Assembly (NCBI GenBank): GCA_017480345.1
Contig: JAFVAU010000019.1
Location: forward strand, 1 to 64,000
Direction of reading: 5' to 3'
From: Bacteroidales bacterium
GTDB taxonomy: Bacteria; Bacteroidota; Bacteroidia; Bacteroidales; UBA932
DNA length: 64,000 nt
Each line of letters begins with the position of its first letter. The first letter of the stretch is position 1. The translations under genes were made by a program, and so were the position numbers. The notes beneath the pieces are model-generated. The model saw only the letters and a list, made by a program, of their open reading frames with translations, made no database searches and was not told the DNA's origin. Of this stretch, positions 25,819 to 35,054 are shown piece after piece.

Positions 25819-26546
25819 TAGGAACCTTGATTTGCCTGATGCTGTGCGCCTTTGTCCCGGACGGGGACGGCCCGCAGCTTGCCAACATGAATTTTGACCA
25901 GTGGACCGGCGACAAGCTGGATAGCTGGGGCTCCGCCGCCGCTTCCACCAAGAAGCTGGGCCAGATTACGGTGAGCCCGGAAGAGAAGTTCGTGGCGGTT
26001 TCCGGCCCCGGAAAGAAGGCCGTAAAACTGGAAACCAAGCCCCTCAAAGCCCTCTTCGGCGCCATCAAGAAGCTGGGCGCCGGCAGCATCTTCTCCGGCC
26101 GTACCGGCAAGGTGGACTTCTCCAAGATGAGCGCCCACATCCACTGGGGCGTTCCCTTCACCGCCCGCCCCGAGGCCCTGGAAGGCTATGCCTGCTACAA
26201 GCCCGGCGTCATCGACTGGGCCATGCCGCCGTATGAAAACCTGAAGGGCAAGACGGACAGGGCCACCATCGCCGTTGTCCTGGCCGATTGGGACCAGCCC
26301 TTCGACATCTGCCCGCCTTCCCAGCTTTTGGACGTTGAGAAGGACCCCGGCATCATCGGCTACGGCCTCCTGGTGCTGGACAAACAGATGGACGGCTACC
26401 AGAAGTTCCGCATCGAGATCAAATACCGAAACAACCGCACGCCCAAGTACGTCACCATCGCCTGCTCTTCCAGCGAGCGGGGAGACTTCTTCACCGGCTC
26501 CACCACCTCCGTCCTGTACGTGGACGAGTTCCGCTTCGTGTATTGA
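25815..26546 (+). CDS. PCMD-domain secreted protein
   Basis: 243 residues with a short signal-like N-terminus (MIGTLICLMLCAFVPDGDGP). The body matches the putative carbohydrate metabolism (PCMD) domain also at the C-termini of the lipoproteins at 54.6-59.1 kb: NMNFDQWTGDKLDSWGSAA, FVAVSGPGKKAVKLET, GSIFSGRTGKVDF, WGVPFTARPEALEGYACYKP, and the end YRNNRTPKYVTIACSSSERGD...LYVDEFRFVY. It is a jellyroll-like extracellular domain of uncertain ligand. Its start overlaps the stop of the peptidase/ligase, so the two are translationally coupled. Confidence 0.82.
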   Translation: MIGTLICLMLCAFVPDGDGPQLANMNFDQWTGDKLDSWGSAAASTKKLGQITVSPEEKFVAVSGPGKKAVKLETKPLKALFGAIKKLGAGSIFSGRTGKVDFSKMSAHIHWGVPFTARPEALEGYACYKPGVIDWAMPPYENLKGKTDRATIAVVLADWDQPFDICPPSQLLDVEKDPGIIGYGLLVLDKQMDGYQKFRIEIKYRNNRTPKYVTIACSSSERGDFFTGSTTSVLYVDEFRFVY

Positions 26547-26563
26547 TCAGCCCCTTTGTCCCT

Positions 26564-26656
26564 CGACTCTCGGCAACAAAAACAGGCCGATTTTGTAGCT
26601 GAACTCTGGAGAATCCGACTTTCGGCAACAAATTGTCCCCCAAAATGTAGCCGAAG
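26564..26656 (+). repeat. Two tandem hairpin repeats upstream of atpD
   Basis: Units at 26564 and 26616 (52-bp period) share CGACTYTCGGCAACAAA, a 13-nt variable centre, then TGTAGCYGAA. In the second unit TTCGGC pairs with GCCGAA. Only two units are present, and the centres differ. Confidence 0.6.
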
Positions 26657-26659
26657 CCA

Positions 26660-26703
26660 TTTCAGTATCTGCGAAGATTTTTCTATCTTTGTAGATACTG
26701 AAA
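26660..26703 (+). promoter_or_regulatory. atp operon promoter inside an inverted repeat
   Basis: TTTCAGTATCT (26660-26670) and AGATACTGAAA (26693-26703) are perfect 11-bp inverted repeats. They flank a -7 box TATCTTTG at 26684-26691. The right arm would fall at the transcription start, so this could be an operator or a leader hairpin. Confidence 0.6.
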
Positions 26704-26712
26704 CTTTTTTAG

Positions 26713-28471
<1,759 letters not shown>

Positions 28472-28475
<4 letters not shown>

Positions 28476-29524
28476 TCTTGACTTTCCTCATATCGCTGCT
28501 GCTGCAAGTTTCCGGAGGGGATACCCTCTCCTCCGCGTCGCTTCGCGACCCTGTACGGGCAAATGCTCCGGAGAGGGTATCCCCTCCGGAAAATGAGGAA
28601 AGTTCCGACATTGATGTGGGTGAAATCATTTTCGAGCATATCGGCGACGAATATGAGTGGCACATTACGGAATGGAAGGGAAAGCCCGTGGCCATTCCGC
28701 TGCCCTGCATTGTCATTGATAACGGCGTGCATGTATTCACCTTGCACCATGCCGCAGAGAACGGTTACACCCTGAATGAGAACGGCAAGCTGGTGAATGC
28801 CGCCACGGGCAAAAGGCCCGTGGACCTCTCCATTACCAAAAACGTGTTGGCGCTTATCATGAGCAGCCTGCTGCTGCTGGTCATCGTGCTCCTGACCGCC
28901 CGCTGGTACCGCAAACACGATGCCATGAAGGAGGCCCCCACGGGCCTGGCCGCGGCCATGGAGCCGCTGGTGATGATGGTGCATGAGATGGCCCGGGAGA
29001 ATATCGGAGAGGATTACCGGAAATTCTCTCCCTACCTGTGCATGGTGTTCCTGTGGATTCTCCTGAACAACTTCCTGGGTATCATGCCCTTCTTCCCGGG
29101 AGGCGCCAACCTCACCGGCAACATAGCCATTACCCTGGTGCTGGCCCTGTTCACCTTCTTTATCGTGAACCTGAGCGGTACCAAACACTATTACAAAGAG
29201 ATTTTCAACCCGGACGTGCCGGTGTTCCTGAAGCCCGTGATGCCCGTGATAGAGGTGTTCAGCGCCTTCATGAAGCCGGTGTCCCTCACCATCCGTCTGT
29301 TCGCCAACATGCTGGCGGGCCATATCATGATTCTGTCCATGGTGTGCATCATCTTCATCATGGCCAAGTACGGTCCGCTCCTGAGCGGCAGCATGACGCT
29401 GGTGAGTGTGCTCTTCGGGGTGTTCCTGGATGCCCTGGAGTGCCTGGTGAGCTTTATCCAGGCCTATGTGTTCACCACGCTGTCGTGCATTTACATCGGC
29501 CTGGCAAGGGCAAAAGAAGAATAA
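28472..29524 (+). CDS. atpB: Fo ATP synthase subunit a, with in-frame palindromic insertion
   Basis: 350 residues from ATG 28472, overlapping atpC by 4 nt; longer frames into atpC and atpD are rejected. A signal-like segment (MILTFLISLLLQV) is followed by a soluble N-terminal region typical of Bacteroidetes AtpB and about five membrane helices. The proton-channel arginine lies in SLTIRLFANMLAGHIMI. Residues about 14-40 (GGDTLSSASLRDPVRANAP) derive from the 84-bp palindromic element. Subunit a forms the proton half-channels against the c-ring. Confidence 0.94.
28509..28592 (+). repeat. 84-bp palindromic element inserted in frame in atpB
   Basis: Left arm 28509-28536, core 28537-28564, right arm 28565-28592. 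The arms pair at 25 of 28 positions. The core is identical to that in tyrA (13873-13900). Homology of the arms extends further: CTTTCCTCAT at 28491-28500 is inverted as ATGAGGAAAG at 28593-28602, with 8 extra bases on the left side only. This suggests the arms derive from local sequence. Confidence 0.85.
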
Positions 29525-29543
29525 ACTTTAAATACTTGATATT

Positions 29544-29801
29544 ATGATTTTAACTACTATGATTCTCCAAGCCGCCGCGGGTGCCGCCCTCGGTAAGGCA
29601 GGCGCCGCCGTGGCCGCCGCCATCGCCGCCCTGGCCGCTGCCATCGGTATCGGCAAGATTGGTAAATCCACCATGGAAGCCATCGCCCGTCAGCCGGAAA
29701 GCACCGGTAACCTGCGTTCCTCCATGCTGGTGGCCGCCGGTATGGTGGAAGGCGCCGCCCTGTTCGCCATCATCGTCTGCCTGCTCACCCTTTTCTTCTA
29801 A
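29544..29801 (+). CDS. atpE: Fo ATP synthase subunit c
   Basis: 85 residues, two membrane helices joined by the polar loop ARQPES. Helix 1 is Gly/Ala rich (AAIAALAAAIGIGKIG). Helix 2 carries the ion-binding glutamate in GMVEGAALFAIIV. It forms the rotating c-ring. A start at 29559 (MILQAAAG) is also possible. Confidence 0.95.
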   Translation: MILTTMILQAAAGAALGKAGAAVAAAIAALAAAIGIGKIGKSTMEAIARQPESTGNLRSSMLVAAGMVEGAALFAIIVCLLTLFF

Positions 29802-29804
29802 AAG

Positions 29805-30311
29805 ATGAACCTGGTAACGCCCGATTTCGGCCTTCTTTTTTGGATGGTCGTCATCTTCGGCCTTGTGTTTTTCCTCCTTGCGAAGTTCGGCTTCCCCGTC
29901 ATTACGGACATGGTGGACAAACGCAGCGCCAAGATAGCGCAGTCCCTCAAGGATGCCGATGAAATAGAGGCCCGCATGGCCAGCTGGAAGGTGGAGCAGG
30001 CGCAGATGCTGGAGGCTACCCGCAAGGAGCAGTCCCAGATGCTGCGCGAGGCTACCGAGACCAAGGCCCGCATCGTGGCCGATGCCAAGGCCCAGGCCCA
30101 GGCGGAGGCGGATAAAATCCTCACGGAGGCCAAGGCCCAGATTGAGGCCGAGAAGGAGAGCGCCCTGCGCGACGTGCGCAAGGAAATCGCCCTCCTGAGT
30201 GTGCAGGTGGCCGAAAAGGTGCTCCGTCACGAGCTGTCCGACGAAGGCAGCCAGCGGGCTTTCATTGACCAGCTGGTAGACGAGGCCTCCCAGGCCCAGA
30301 TGCGTTCATGA
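29805..30311 (+). CDS. atpF: Fo ATP synthase subunit b
   Basis: 168 residues: one N-terminal membrane helix (FGLLFWMVVIFGLVFFLLAKFGF) followed by a long Ala/Glu/Lys/Gln-rich helix (peripheral stalk), as in all b subunits. It overlaps atpH by 4 nt (ATGA). Confidence 0.94.
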   Translation: MNLVTPDFGLLFWMVVIFGLVFFLLAKFGFPVITDMVDKRSAKIAQSLKDADEIEARMASWKVEQAQMLEATRKEQSQMLREATETKARIVADAKAQAQAEADKILTEAKAQIEAEKESALRDVRKEIALLSVQVAEKVLRHELSDEGSQRAFIDQLVDEASQAQMRS

Positions 30312-30868
30312 ACCGGAGCATCGTCATAACCCGTTACGCCAGGGCGCTGGTGAAATATGTCCGGGAGGGCGGGCACGGAGACATCGTGTGCTCCGAGGCC
30401 GAGACCCTGGGAAGGGCCCTTCATGAGCTTGAGGACCTGCGCCGGATGGTGACGGCGGCCGATGACGTGGTGACGCCCTTCGAGAAGAAGAAACTCCTCC
30501 AGTCGGCCCTGGGAAACCGCATGTCTCCGGACCTGAGCCGCTTTCTCACCCTCCTGAACCAGAACGGGCGCATGCCCCTGGTGGAGGACATCCTGCGGGA
30601 TTTCACGGACATGTATCACCGCAGCGTGGGTGTGCGGAAGGCGCATCTGACCACGGCATCGGAACCCTCGGAGCGTCTGCTCCAGCGCCTGAAAGCCCTG
30701 GTGAAACAGAAGACGGGAGATGACGTGATCATCGAGGTGGACGTGGATCCGTCCATCATCGGCGGTTTTGTCTTCGACATTGACGACTACCTCATGGATG
30801 CCAGCATAAAACGGCAGCTGGATGTGATCCGTGAGCAATTTATTGAAAGAAACAGAAGAATAATCTAA
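30308..30868 (+). CDS. atpH: F1 ATP synthase subunit delta
   Basis: 186 residues, OSCP/delta family linking the b stalk to the top of F1. N-terminal [15 protein letters not shown]-terminal region [34 protein letters not shown] is the conserved family end. The stop overlaps the atpA ATG by one base (TAATG). Confidence 0.93.
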   Translation: MNRSIVITRYARALVKYVREGGHGDIVCSEAETLGRALHELEDLRRMVTAADDVVTPFEKKKLLQSALGNRMSPDLSRFLTLLNQNGRMPLVEDILRDFTDMYHRSVGVRKAHLTTASEPSERLLQRLKALVKQKTGDDVIIEVDVDPSIIGGFVFDIDDYLMDASIKRQLDVIREQFIERNRRII

Positions 30869-31932
30869 TGGCTATATCTCTGAAACCCAGCGAAGTGAGC
30901 GACATCCTTCTGGGACAGCTCCAGGACATGAAAAACGATCTCCGGTTTGAGGAGATAGGAAAGGCCCTGCAGGTAAGCGACGGTGTGGTGCGCATCTACG
31001 GACTGGACCACGCGGAAGCCGGCGAACTGCTGAACTGCGGCAACGGCGTGATGGCCGTGGTGATGAACCTGGAGGCCGACAACGTGGGCGCCGTGCTCAT
31101 GGGCCCCACGGACCTGTTGAAGGAAGGCATGGTGGTGCGCCGCACGGGCCGCATCGCTTCCGTGGGCGTGAACGACAAGGTGCTGGGCCGCGTGATTGAC
31201 CCGCTGGGCAATCCGCTGGACGGCCTGGGCCCCGTCGAGGGGGAGAAGCTGGACATGCCGCTGGAGCGCAAGGCGCCGGGCGTCATCTTCCGCCAGCCGG
31301 TGTCCGAGCCGCTCCAGACGGGCCTGAAGGCCATCGATGCCATGATTCCCATCGGCCGCGGTCAGCGTGAGCTCATCATCGGAGACCGCCAGACGGGCAA
31401 GACGGCCATCGCCATCGACACCATCATCAACCAGCGCCAGGCCTTCGAGGCCGGCGATCCGGTGTACTGCATCTATGTGGCCATCGGCCAGAAGGGCTCC
31501 ACGGTGGCGTCCATCGTGAAGACGCTGCGGGAGCACGGGGCCATGGACTACACCACGGTGGTGGCGGCCACGGCTTCCGACCCGGCGGCCCTGCAGTACT
31601 ATGCGCCCTTTGCGGGAGCGGCCATCGGCGAGTATTTCCGCGACACGGGCCGACATGCCCTGGTGGTGTACGACGACCTCTCCAAGCAGGCCGTGGCGTA
31701 CCGTGAGGTGTCCCTCATCTTGCGCCGTCCTTCCGGCCGTGAGGCCTATCCCGGTGATATTTTCTACCTCCACAGCCGTCTGCTGGAGCGGGCGGCGCGC
31801 ATCATCGACCAGCAGGAGGTGGCGGCCCGGATGAACGACCTTCCGGCGGTGCTCAAGGACAAGGTGAAGGGCGGCGGCTCCCTGACGGCCCTGCCCATCA
31901 TCGAGACGCAGGCGGGGGACGTATCGGCCTAG
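30868..31932 (+). CDS. atpA: F1 ATP synthase subunit alpha, N-terminal part before in-frame TAG
   Basis: 354 codons up to an amber codon at 31930-31932. They hold the N-terminal barrel and the nucleotide-binding domain with Walker [15 protein letters not shown]. The sequence stops in the highly conserved ETQAGDVSA[Y]IPTNVIS: tyrosine is normally next, and TAC or TAT to TAG is one base change. The same frame continues without further disturbance to 32451. A protein ending here would lack the C-terminal helical domain and could not form F1. TAG ends several other genes here (14604, 18911, 34440, 49279), so TAG is not generally recoded. Sequencing error, strain mutation or readthrough are all possible. 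Confidence 0.9.
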   Translation: MAISLKPSEVSDILLGQLQDMKNDLRFEEIGKALQVSDGVVRIYGLDHAEAGELLNCGNGVMAVVMNLEADNVGAVLMGPTDLLKEGMVVRRTGRIASVGVNDKVLGRVIDPLGNPLDGLGPVEGEKLDMPLERKAPGVIFRQPVSEPLQTGLKAIDAMIPIGRGQRELIIGDRQTGKTAIAIDTIINQRQAFEAGDPVYCIYVAIGQKGSTVASIVKTLREHGAMDYTTVVAATASDPAALQYYAPFAGAAIGEYFRDTGRHALVVYDDLSKQAVAYREVSLILRRPSGREAYPGDIFYLHSRLLERAARIIDQQEVAARMNDLPAVLKDKVKGGGSLTALPIIETQAGDVSA

Positions 31933-31944
31933 ATCCCCACCAAT

Positions 31945-32451
31945 GTGATTTCCATTACGGACGGCCAGATTTACCTGGAGCAGAGTCTGTTCAACCAGGG
32001 TGTGCGGCCGGCCATCACCGTGGGTATCTCCGTGTCCCGTGTGGGCGGCAGCGCCCAGGTGAAGTCCATGAAGAAGGTAGCGGGAACCCTCAAGATAGAC
32101 CAGGCCCAATGGGCCGAGCTGGAGGCTTTCTCCAAGTTCTCCTCCGACGTGGACAAGGTGACGGAAATGGCCCTGGACAAGGGCCGGAAGAACAACCAAC
32201 TCCTGATTCAGCCTCAGTACAGCCCCATGCCCATGGGCGAGCAGGTGGCCATCCTCTACTGCGGCACCAAGGGCCTCATGCGGGACATCGCCATCGCCCA
32301 GGTGCCCGCCTTCCAGGAAGCCTTCCTGGACCGCCTTCGCGCCACCCACAAGGCCGATGTCCTGGACCCTCTGGGTGCCGGAACCCTCACCCCTGAAATT
32401 GAAAAAAACCTCACTGAAACCGCTGAGTCGGTGATTCTCAGTCTGAAATAA
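31945..32451 (+). CDS. atpA: F1 ATP synthase subunit alpha, C-terminal part after in-frame TAG
   Basis: This is the rest of alpha in the same frame as 30868-31932, starting directly after the TAG (IPTNVISITDGQIYLEQSLF). The first possible internal start is GTG 31945. It shows VRPAITVGISVSRVGG with the catalytic-site arginine (arginine finger) region, and the C-terminal helical bundle to the normal end. Together the two parts give 527 residues, a normal AtpA length. The stop shares one base with the atpG ATG (TAATG). Its intact state argues that the TAG is recent or artefactual. Confidence 0.88.
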   Translation: MISITDGQIYLEQSLFNQGVRPAITVGISVSRVGGSAQVKSMKKVAGTLKIDQAQWAELEAFSKFSSDVDKVTEMALDKGRKNNQLLIQPQYSPMPMGEQVAILYCGTKGLMRDIAIAQVPAFQEAFLDRLRATHKADVLDPLGAGTLTPEIEKNLTETAESVILSLK

Positions 32452-33353
32452 TGCCAACACTGAAGGAAATAAAGGGACGGATTGCGTCCGTGCGGAACAC
32501 GCTCAAGATTACATCGGCCATGAAGCTGGTGGCGTCGGCCAAACTCCGCAAGGCGCAGAAGGCCATCGAGAACATGCGGCCGTACGAGGAGCAGTTGCAG
32601 GCCATTCTGGCTTCCCTGCAGGGAGGGATGGCCGATCAGGTCGGGGGTGACGTTTCCGTCATGCCCGGCCCCGACCGGGCATCTGGTTCCGACCGGGCAT
32701 CCGGCCCCTGCGCCATTGTGGCCATTGCGTCCAACTCTTCGCTTTGCGGCGGCTTCAATGCGGCGGCCGTGGCCAAGGTGCGGGAGGTGCGCCGGGAGGG
32801 CGACGTGGTGTATGCCGTGGGCCGGAAAATGGCCGATGCCATGCGCCGCGACGGTTTCCCCAGCCCCGAAGACCTGAACGCCCTGGTGGAGCACCCGGCC
32901 TTCGCCCCGGCGGCGGACTTGGTGGAATCCCTTTCCCAGCAGTGGGAGGAGGGCAAGGTGGCCCAAGTGCTGCTGGTATACAACCACTTTGTCTCCACCG
33001 CCCGGCAGGTGCCCGTGGTGGAGGTGCTGCTGGGGGAGATGGCCGATCAGGTCGGCCATGACGTCTCTGTCATGCCCGGCACCGACCGGGCATCTGCCCC
33101 CGACCTCATCGTAGAGCCCTCCCGGAAGGAAATGCTGAAGCTGCTTCTTCCCAAGACCCGAAAACTGAAACTCTACGCCGCCCTGTTGGACAGCGTTGCG
33201 GCGGAGCACGCAGCCCGTACCGTGGCCATGCAGACGGCCACGGACAACGGCGAGAACCTCCTGCAGGAGCTCACCCTCCAGTACAACAAGGGCCGCCAGC
33301 AGAAGATTACCTCCGAAATCCTGGACCTGGCCGGCGGCCAGGCCGAAAACTAA
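32451..33353 (+). CDS. atpG: F1 ATP synthase subunit gamma, with two in-frame repeat insertions
   Basis: 300 residues. Central rotor shaft: the N-terminal helix has LKEIKGRIASVRNTLKITSAMKLV, the Rossmann-like middle starts IVAIASNSSLCGGFNAAA, and the C-terminal helix has MQTATDNGENLLQELTLQYNKGRQ. Two insertions, MADQVGGDVSVMPGPDRASG (32628 on) and MADQVGHDVSVMPGTDRASA (33039 on), are not part of the family and correspond to three-hairpin palindromic repeats. Both lie in surface loops, before IVAIAS and before the IVEPSRKEML segment. Last gene of the atp operon. Confidence 0.94.
   Translation: MPTLKEIKGRIASVRNTLKITSAMKLVASAKLRKAQKAIENMRPYEEQLQAILASLQGGMADQVGGDVSVMPGPDRASGSDRASGPCAIVAIASNSSLCGGFNAAAVAKVREVRREGDVVYAVGRKMADAMRRDGFPSPEDLNALVEHPAFAPAADLVESLSQQWEEGKVAQVLLVYNHFVSTARQVPVVEVLLGEMADQVGHDVSVMPGTDRASAPDLIVEPSRKEMLKLLLPKTRKLKLYAALLDSVAAEHAARTVAMQTATDNGENLLQELTLQYNKGRQQKITSEILDLAGGQAEN
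32628..32714 (+). repeat. Three-hairpin in-frame repeat, atpG copy 1
   Basis: GGCCGATCAGGTCGG, then TGACGTTTCCGTCA, then ATGCCCGG-CCCCGA-CCGGGCAT form three adjacent hairpins. A partial third-hairpin half (CCGACCGGGCATC) is repeated directly afterwards. The frame is kept. Confidence 0.78.
33039..33103 (+). repeat. Three-hairpin in-frame repeat, atpG copy 2
   Basis: GGCCGA-TCAGG-TCGGCC, TGACGTCTCTGTCA and ATGCCCGG-CACCGA-CCGGGCAT. The loops TCAGG and CACCGA are the same as in the DUF2723-gene copy, while stem sequences differ in a paired way. Confidence 0.8.
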
Positions 33354-33360
33354 CCACATT

Positions 33361-34296
33361 ATGAACGTAAAAGAAGACCTTCTTCAACCGCTGGGCACTT
33401 TCAAATTCTGGAAGGAGCTGGTAATCATGACTTTAGCCATGCTCATCGCCGCGGCGGCCGTGTACTATTTCCTCCTGCCCAGCAACCTGGTTATCGGCTC
33501 CATTACGGGTCTGTCCATGGTCATCTCCGGCCTCTTCGGCCTGGTGGGAATCACCGTCAAAGTGTCCGTCGTGGTCACCGTGATCAACGCCATCCTCCTT
33601 ATCATGGCCTGGTTCCTGATCGGCCACGAATTTGGTGCCAAGACGGTGTATACCGCCCTCATCCTGGGCCCCTTCATTGAATTCTGGGAGAAGGTTTTCC
33701 CCGTGGAGCGTATCATGGAGCCCGGTGCCACGTCCCTGATGGGAGACGTCTGGTTCGACCTCCTGTGCTTCGTCCTTATCCTGAGCGCGTCGCAGACCAT
33801 CCTGTTCAACATCAACGCCTCCACCGGCGGCCTGGACATCCTGGCCAAGATTGTGAACAAGTACCTGCACTTCGACATTGGCACTTCCGTGTCGGTGGCG
33901 GGCGCCCTCATCTGCTGCACGGCCTTTGCCATCAACCCCTTCCGCATGGTGGTGGTGGGCCTGATTGGCACCTGGATTAACGGTCTGGCGCTGGATTATT
34001 TCACGGCCGGCCTGAACCGCCGCAAGCGGGTGTGCATCATCTCTTCCCGCTACGAGGAAATCCGCAAGTACATCATTGAGGACCTGCAGCGCGGCTGTTC
34101 CCTGTACAATGTGACGGGCGGCTACAACGGCCATCAAAACGTGGAAATCCAGGCCCTCCTCACCCAGGATGAGTTTGCCAACCTGATGGATTACCTCAAG
34201 CAGAACGACATCCACGGCTTCATCACGGCCGGCAACGTGAGCGAAATTTACGGAGACTGGAACCAGAAAAAACGGAAAAAGAAAAAAAATCAGTGA
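33361..34296 (+). CDS. YitT family membrane protein
   Basis: 311 residues from ATG 33361, 7 bp after atpG. About five membrane helices (TLAMLIAAAAVYYFLLPSNLVIG, VSVVVTVINAILLIMAWFLIG, and others). NASTGGLDILAKIVNKY is the conserved YitT motif. The C-terminal cytosolic DUF2179 domain (RVCIISSRYEEIRKYIIEDLQRG, GGYNGHQNVEIQALLT) ends in a Lys/Arg-rich tail. The function of the family is not established. Confidence 0.9.
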   Translation: MNVKEDLLQPLGTFKFWKELVIMTLAMLIAAAAVYYFLLPSNLVIGSITGLSMVISGLFGLVGITVKVSVVVTVINAILLIMAWFLIGHEFGAKTVYTALILGPFIEFWEKVFPVERIMEPGATSLMGDVWFDLLCFVLILSASQTILFNINASTGGLDILAKIVNKYLHFDIGTSVSVAGALICCTAFAINPFRMVVVGLIGTWINGLALDYFTAGLNRRKRVCIISSRYEEIRKYIIEDLQRGCSLYNVTGGYNGHQNVEIQALLTQDEFANLMDYLKQNDIHGFITAGNVSEIYGDWNQKKRKKKKNQ

Positions 34297-34341
34297 AAAT
34301 TTGGACCCCGCGCCGTTTTTGGCACGGTATTGGAATAATGT

Positions 34342-34421
34342 GGTATCAGACATAAATATTGATACCTTACTATAATAACCCGCTGCCAATTGTGAAATTC
34401 GCAAGCGGGTTTCTTCTTTTT
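34342..34421 (+). terminator. Terminator region after yitT
   Basis: Two hairpins: GGTATCA / TGATACC (34342-34366), then AACCCGCT / AGCGGGTT (34377-34411) followed by TCTTCTTTTTT. The second is a standard intrinsic terminator. Confidence 0.75.
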
Positions 34422-34424
34422 TAG

Positions 34425-34432
34425 TATCTTTG
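34425..34432 (+). promoter_or_regulatory. -7 box of the HAD-MFS pair
   Basis: TATCTTTG ends 7 nt before the ATG at 34440, giving a leader of only a few bases. No clear -33 box. Confidence 0.5.
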
Positions 34433-34439
34433 TGGAATC

Positions 34440-35051
34440 ATGGCAAAAGCAGTAGTATTCGATATCGGCGGGGTTCTGATTGAACTCAATATGGAACGGT
34501 GCATCCGGGGCTTCCGGGAAATCCTGGGCTTCGAGCGCATCACCGAACTTCTGGACCCGTATCACCAGAAGGGCATTTACGGGGATATGGAAGAGGGAAT
34601 CCTCAGTGCAGACGATTTCCGTTCCCAAGTTCTGGTCGATTCCCGCCCCGGCTGCGTCCCCTCGGACGTGGACCGAGCCATGAAGTGCCTCCTGGACCGG
34701 GTGAATCCCGAGGCTCCGGCCCTGATTGCCCGCCTGAGAGGCCGATACCCCTTCTACCTGCTCTCCAACAACAATCCCATCTCCATGCCCTTCTGCCTGC
34801 AGGCGCTCAAGGATGCCGGGGTGGATCCTGAGGAAACGTTTGCCGATCAGTTCATCTCCTGCGAGATGAAGATGCTCAAGCCATCGGCCGCTTTCTACCG
34901 GGAGGCTGTTCGCCGGGTGGGCCTTCCTGCCGGGGAGATCGTGTTCATTGACGACAACCTGGCCAATGTGGACGGGGCCCGGGCCGTGGGACTGGACGCC
35001 CGCTATTATGCTCCCGGAAGCAGTCTTCAGGAGCTTCTAAAGGACCTGTAG
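34440..35051 (+). CDS. HAD-superfamily hydrolase (HAD-IA)
   Basis: 203 residues. Motif I VVFDIGGVLIELN has the second aspartate replaced by glycine (DIGGV), as in the YihX/epoxide-hydrolase-like HAD subgroup. Motif II is LLSNNNP, motif III is the lysine in MKMLKPSAAFY, and motif IV is IVFIDDNLANVDGA. Probably a small-molecule phosphatase; substrate unknown. Three bp separate it from the MFS gene, so they form an operon. Confidence 0.88.
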   Translation: MAKAVVFDIGGVLIELNMERCIRGFREILGFERITELLDPYHQKGIYGDMEEGILSADDFRSQVLVDSRPGCVPSDVDRAMKCLLDRVNPEAPALIARLRGRYPFYLLSNNNPISMPFCLQALKDAGVDPEETFADQFISCEMKMLKPSAAFYREAVRRVGLPAGEIVFIDDNLANVDGARAVGLDARYYAPGSSLQELLKDL

Positions 35052-35054
35052 GGT

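Noticed and set aside
26564..26656. CRISPR array
   Set aside because: Only two imperfect units with a stem-loop structure, no spacer-like uniform array and no cas genes in the window.
31930..31932. Genome-wide recoding of TAG as an amino acid
   Set aside because: Other genes in the window end properly at TAG (for example at 15680, 20035, 35051, 42072 and 49977), so reassignment does not fit.
30865..32460. A 531-codon minus-strand open frame opposite atpA
   Set aside because: Antisense shadow caused by GC-rich codon bias; atpA homology on the plus strand is unambiguous.
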